Below are positions 61,377 to 64,000 of a DNA stretch of 64,000 bases, piece by piece. The stretch's first letter is position 1; each line of letters opens with the position of its first letter. The stretch is taken from positions 806,001-870,000 of the forward strand of contig NZ_CP107006.1 of the NCBI RefSeq assembly GCF_022867795.2. The letters run 5' to 3'. Position numbers and translations under genes: made by a program. The stretch is from Chitinophaga horti (lineage in GTDB: Bacteria; Bacteroidota; Bacteroidia; Chitinophagales; Chitinophagaceae). The notes under the pieces were generated by a model. That model ran no database searches and was not told where the DNA came from. It worked only from the letters and a program-made list of their open reading frames with translations.

Positions 61377-62828
61377 ATGAAGATGAAAAGAATTTATCCG
61401 CTGATATATATCGTTTGTTTGCTGCTCACTGCTTGCGGCGACAGCTTCCTCGACGTGATACCGCAGGGCAAAAGGATCGCCACCAATGTGGAAGATTATG
61501 ACCTGCTGATGAACGAAATGGGTCTGTTCCGCGATAATGAGTATGCTCCGGGAGGATGGTCGGAAGCCATGATCATGGGCGATGATGCCGCTGCTTCGGG
61601 CAGGTATTTGTCGACTACGCAGATATTTGCTACACGCCTGTTTAACTGGGAGGCGCTCGTATACCAGGACAATGATCAGCCACCGGTATTTCTGCAAACC
61701 GCAGTCACCAACCTGTATACGTTCAACAAAGTGATCGCAGAAGTGGGAGGGGCAGCTGGTGGTACCGCAACACAAAAAGCCGCCCTGCGCGGCGAAGCGC
61801 TGGCCAGCAGAGCATGGACGAACCTGCAGCTGATCAACTATTACGCAAAACCTTATGCTGCGGGCACGGCTGCCACCGACCCAGGTTTCCCGATCATCAC
61901 CATACCCGATGCTACCATTCAGCGTTATGAAAGAGGCACGGTGCAGCAGATGTACGATCACATCATCAAAGACCTGGAAGAAGCGATTGCCGTACTGCCC
62001 GTTACGCCGCGCATCCGGACCCGCTTCTCCAAACCCGCGGCGGAGGGTTTACTGGGTAAAGTGTACGTGTTTATGGGGCGGTACGCCGATGCGTTACCAC
62101 ACCTGAATAATGCATTCACCAGCCTTTCCGGCAGCAGCGTGCAGTTGTTCGACTACCAGCTTTTAACCGGCGTCGCCGATCCGAACTTTGGTTTTGACGG
62201 GCCGGGCAACGATCCGAACAACTTTACAGAAGATATCGTATCCAAAATATTCACCACCTCACCGCAGTCGTTTTTCCAGCTGAATAATCGCCCGTTGTTG
62301 CTCGCACCTGCTGCCGCAGCTTTGTACGACAGCCGCGACCTGCGCCTCAAATTATATTCAACCGGCGATGTAGATGGCAGTACCAATGCCGGCGGCCTGT
62401 TACGCAAATACGGTGTGCGCTATAACCGGTACGGATTACAGTTGCCTGAGCTATACCTGCTTCGGGCAGAGTGCCTCGCGCGTGGTAATAATCTGCCAGG
62501 CGCTGTGGCCGACCTGGAGGAACTTCGCAAGCACAGGATGCCTGCCGCCGCAGTAGCCGTACCATCGAATGTGGCTGCGGACCGGGACGCGCTTATTCGT
62601 TTCGTGATCGATGAACGTACCAGGGAGTTCGCGCTCCAGGGATATCGGTGGTTCGATATGCGCCGCCTGTCAGTAGATCCACTGTTCGCCAGCCAGACCT
62701 TTACACATACTACCTATAACCAGGACGGCAGCACTACCACCGTTACCATGGACCAACCCAACCGCCTGGTGATGAGAATACCCAACAGTTTTATGCTTAG
62801 CAATCCAGCCATGCAGAACAATCCATAA
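61377..62828 (+). CDS. SusD/RagB-family lipoprotein
   Basis: 483 residues. Lipobox LLLTAC with Cys20. The protein resembles the SusD at 1497: DVIPQGKRIATNVEDYDLLMN at the N-terminus, EALASRAWTNLQLINYYAKPY, QLPELYLLRAECLARGNNLPG and FVIDERTREFALQGYRWFDMRR. It closes the SusC barrel encoded 17 bases upstream. The C-terminus MRIPNSFMLSNPAMQNNP is typical. The next gene is an ABC ATPase 26 bases on, so SusCD and an ABC transporter share an operon. Confidence 0.94.
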   Translation: MKMKRIYPLIYIVCLLLTACGDSFLDVIPQGKRIATNVEDYDLLMNEMGLFRDNEYAPGGWSEAMIMGDDAAASGRYLSTTQIFATRLFNWEALVYQDNDQPPVFLQTAVTNLYTFNKVIAEVGGAAGGTATQKAALRGEALASRAWTNLQLINYYAKPYAAGTAATDPGFPIITIPDATIQRYERGTVQQMYDHIIKDLEEAIAVLPVTPRIRTRFSKPAAEGLLGKVYVFMGRYADALPHLNNAFTSLSGSSVQLFDYQLLTGVADPNFGFDGPGNDPNNFTEDIVSKIFTTSPQSFFQLNNRPLLLAPAAAALYDSRDLRLKLYSTGDVDGSTNAGGLLRKYGVRYNRYGLQLPELYLLRAECLARGNNLPGAVADLEELRKHRMPAAAVAVPSNVAADRDALIRFVIDERTREFALQGYRWFDMRRLSVDPLFASQTFTHTTYNQDGSTTTVTMDQPNRLVMRIPNSFMLSNPAMQNNP

Positions 62829-62854
62829 ACCGAAACAGACATAAAGCAAATACT

Positions 62855-63781
62855 ATGACGAGCATTGTAAAGCTCGAGCACTTGTCGCATAAATATGCAA
62901 GTGCCTGGGCGATCCGTGACATTAATATGCTAATCGGGCAAACCGGTATCATGGGGCTTTTAGGCTCCAATGGTGCCGGAAAGTCTACCACCATGAACAT
63001 TATGTGTGGAGCGTTAAAGCAAACCGAAGGCGAAGTTTTCATTAACGGCATCAATATGCGGCAGCAGCCCGAGCTGGCCAAACAGCAGATCGGCTTCCTG
63101 CCGCAGCAGGCCCCCCTGTACATGGACCTTACCGTGGCCGAGTACCTGCGTTACTGCGCCGAGCTGCGCGCGATTCCTTCTTCCGGCATCAAGGCGGCCT
63201 TAGGTGCTGCGATGGAACGTTGCGGCGTAGCACATTATGCCAACCGGCTTATCCGTAACCTGTCGGGCGGTTACCGCCAGCGGGTGGGTATTGCTCAAGC
63301 CATCATCCACGAACCTAAACTTGTCGTACTGGATGAGCCTACCAACGGCCTGGATCCCAACCAGATCACCGAAGTGCGTGGATTGATAAGGGAAATTGCC
63401 CGCGAGCGCGCGGTGATCTTCTCCTCCCATATCCTGTCGGAAGTGCAGGTGTTATGCGATGAAGTAACGATGATCGAAGGCGGACGGGTCGTATTTGCCG
63501 ATTCGATGGATGCGTTTAACAACTACATCGCGCCCCACAGTATTCTGATGGAAATGGAAAACCCTCCGGCAGCCAATACACTGCTTACCATTCCGGGTAT
63601 TACGAGCGTGGAGTTCTCTACCCCGCGTAAAGCGCGCATCTTCTTTAGCGGCGACCAGGAAATTGTGGAGGCACTGGTAGCGGCCAGCGTGCAACAAGGC
63701 TGGCGGCTGAGGGGTATTCAGCTCGAAAAGAATGCACTGGACGAAATATTTAAACAACTCTCGAAACAATCTGCACAATAA
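62855..63781 (+). CDS. ABC transporter ATP-binding protein, GldA-like
   Basis: 308 residues. Walker A GSNGAGKST at about residues 40-48, Q-loop IGFLPQQAPLY, signature LSGGYRQRVGIAQAI near 137-151, Walker B LVVLDEP near 157-163, then SSHILSEV with the switch His. The C-terminal 90 residues form the extra domain seen in GldA/CcmA-type exporters. GldA is the ATPase of the gliding and type-9-secretion associated transporter GldAFG, but the sequence also fits general ABC-2 exporters. Follows SusD after 26 bases; its permease starts 10 bases on. Confidence 0.92.
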   Translation: MTSIVKLEHLSHKYASAWAIRDINMLIGQTGIMGLLGSNGAGKSTTMNIMCGALKQTEGEVFINGINMRQQPELAKQQIGFLPQQAPLYMDLTVAEYLRYCAELRAIPSSGIKAALGAAMERCGVAHYANRLIRNLSGGYRQRVGIAQAIIHEPKLVVLDEPTNGLDPNQITEVRGLIREIARERAVIFSSHILSEVQVLCDEVTMIEGGRVVFADSMDAFNNYIAPHSILMEMENPPAANTLLTIPGITSVEFSTPRKARIFFSGDQEIVEALVAASVQQGWRLRGIQLEKNALDEIFKQLSKQSAQ

Positions 63782-63791
63782 TACAGTAACC

Positions 63792-64000
63792 ATGAAGATG
63801 ATATTTAAGATAGCCAGAATAGAAATCAAACAGCTGTTCTACTCGCCGATCGCATGGTTTCTGCTGATCGTATTTTTAGTGCAGTGCAGCATGGCCTACA
63901 GTGAAGTGCTGGACGGATATGCCCGCCGGCAGGAGTTGGGCGGCTCCGCCATGACATCCATGAAGCTGCTTACCTCCTGGATATTCGGGGTGCAGTACGG
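63792..64000 (+). CDS. ABC-2 type permease, GldF/GldG-like, N-terminal part (3' end outside window)
   Basis: Open from ATG 63792 to the window edge, 69 residues seen: MKMIFKIARIEIKQLFYSPI, then a membrane helix (AWFLLIVFLVQCSMAYSEVL) and the start of a periplasmic loop. The pattern of a short basic start, LFYSPIAW and a first helix is that of GldF-like or Gldg-type permeases. It is the direct partner of the ATPase upstream. Too little is visible to choose between families. Confidence 0.75.
   Translation, partial: MKMIFKIARIEIKQLFYSPIAWFLLIVFLVQCSMAYSEVLDGYARRQELGGSAMTSMKLLTSWIFGVQY

Overview
The window is a chromosomal segment of a Bacteroidota member, most like the family Chitinophagaceae (Chitinophaga-type). 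The grounds are four SusC/SusD outer-membrane pairs, two ECF sigma/FecR anti-sigma pairs, lipoprotein signals of the LxxxC type, promoters of the Bacteroidota form (TTTG ... TAnnTTTG) and few Shine-Dalgarno sites. The taxonomic call is inferred from gene content; no rRNA is present. I see no insertion sequence, prophage or CRISPR array.

Layout. 1-5.5 kb: end of a SusC gene (cut by the window edge), its SusD and a secreted HExxHxxGxxH zinc protease, closed by a strong terminator. 5.5-10.8 kb: housekeeping and single genes, namely an ornithine-cyclodeaminase-family enzyme, a DHFR/RibD-fold reductase, a Ca2+/H+ antiporter, a small membrane protein, tRNA-Leu(TAA), tRNA-Gly(GCC), and a divergent SDR dehydrogenase/HxlR regulator pair. 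10.8-26.3 kb: a complete alpha-mannan utilisation locus with GntR regulator, ROK sugar kinase, mannose-6-phosphate isomerase, GH92 alpha-mannosidase, SusC, SusD, SusE-like surface protein, two GH76 alpha-1,6-mannanases and an MFS sugar importer. The genes give a full route: surface cutting of the alpha-1,6 backbone, uptake through SusCD, periplasmic trimming, mannose import, phosphorylation and isomerisation to fructose-6-phosphate. Two matching palindromes overlap the start codons of the GntR and kinase genes and are the likely operators.

26.3-35.0 kb: a compact operon with a small His/Cys-rich exported protein, an ABC ATPase, a siderophore-type TonB receptor, two DUF3526-type ABC permeases and a second outer-membrane barrel; a metal or metallophore role is inferred. 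Its leader holds a 93-bp tandem duplication. 35.0-37.2 kb: two genes of unknown function, the first visibly AT-rich, with two gene-free stretches. 37.2-48.5 kb: ECF sigma, FecR, STN-type SusC, SusD, DUF4843-type lipoprotein, PKD-like lipoprotein and two TlpA-type thioredoxins, ended by a terminator.

48.5-55.5 kb: a GH43-like beta-propeller hydrolase, an outer-membrane barrel with a carboxypeptidase-like domain, a secreted laminin-G-like protein convergent with it, a membrane-bound HTH sensor divergent from that one, and a DoxX-like protein. 55.5-64 kb: a second ECF sigma (TTG start)/FecR pair, an STN-type SusC preceded by a roughly 183-bp imperfect tandem duplication of its leader and first codons, SusD, then a GldA-like ABC ATPase and the start of its permease (cut by the window edge).

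The features that stand out are the duplicated SusC leader with an invariant 18-nt loop (57.4-57.8 kb), the His/Cys protein plus ABC plus receptor operon (26.4-35.0 kb), the paired GntR operators, and the boxA-like sequence in the leader of the first ECF sigma gene.
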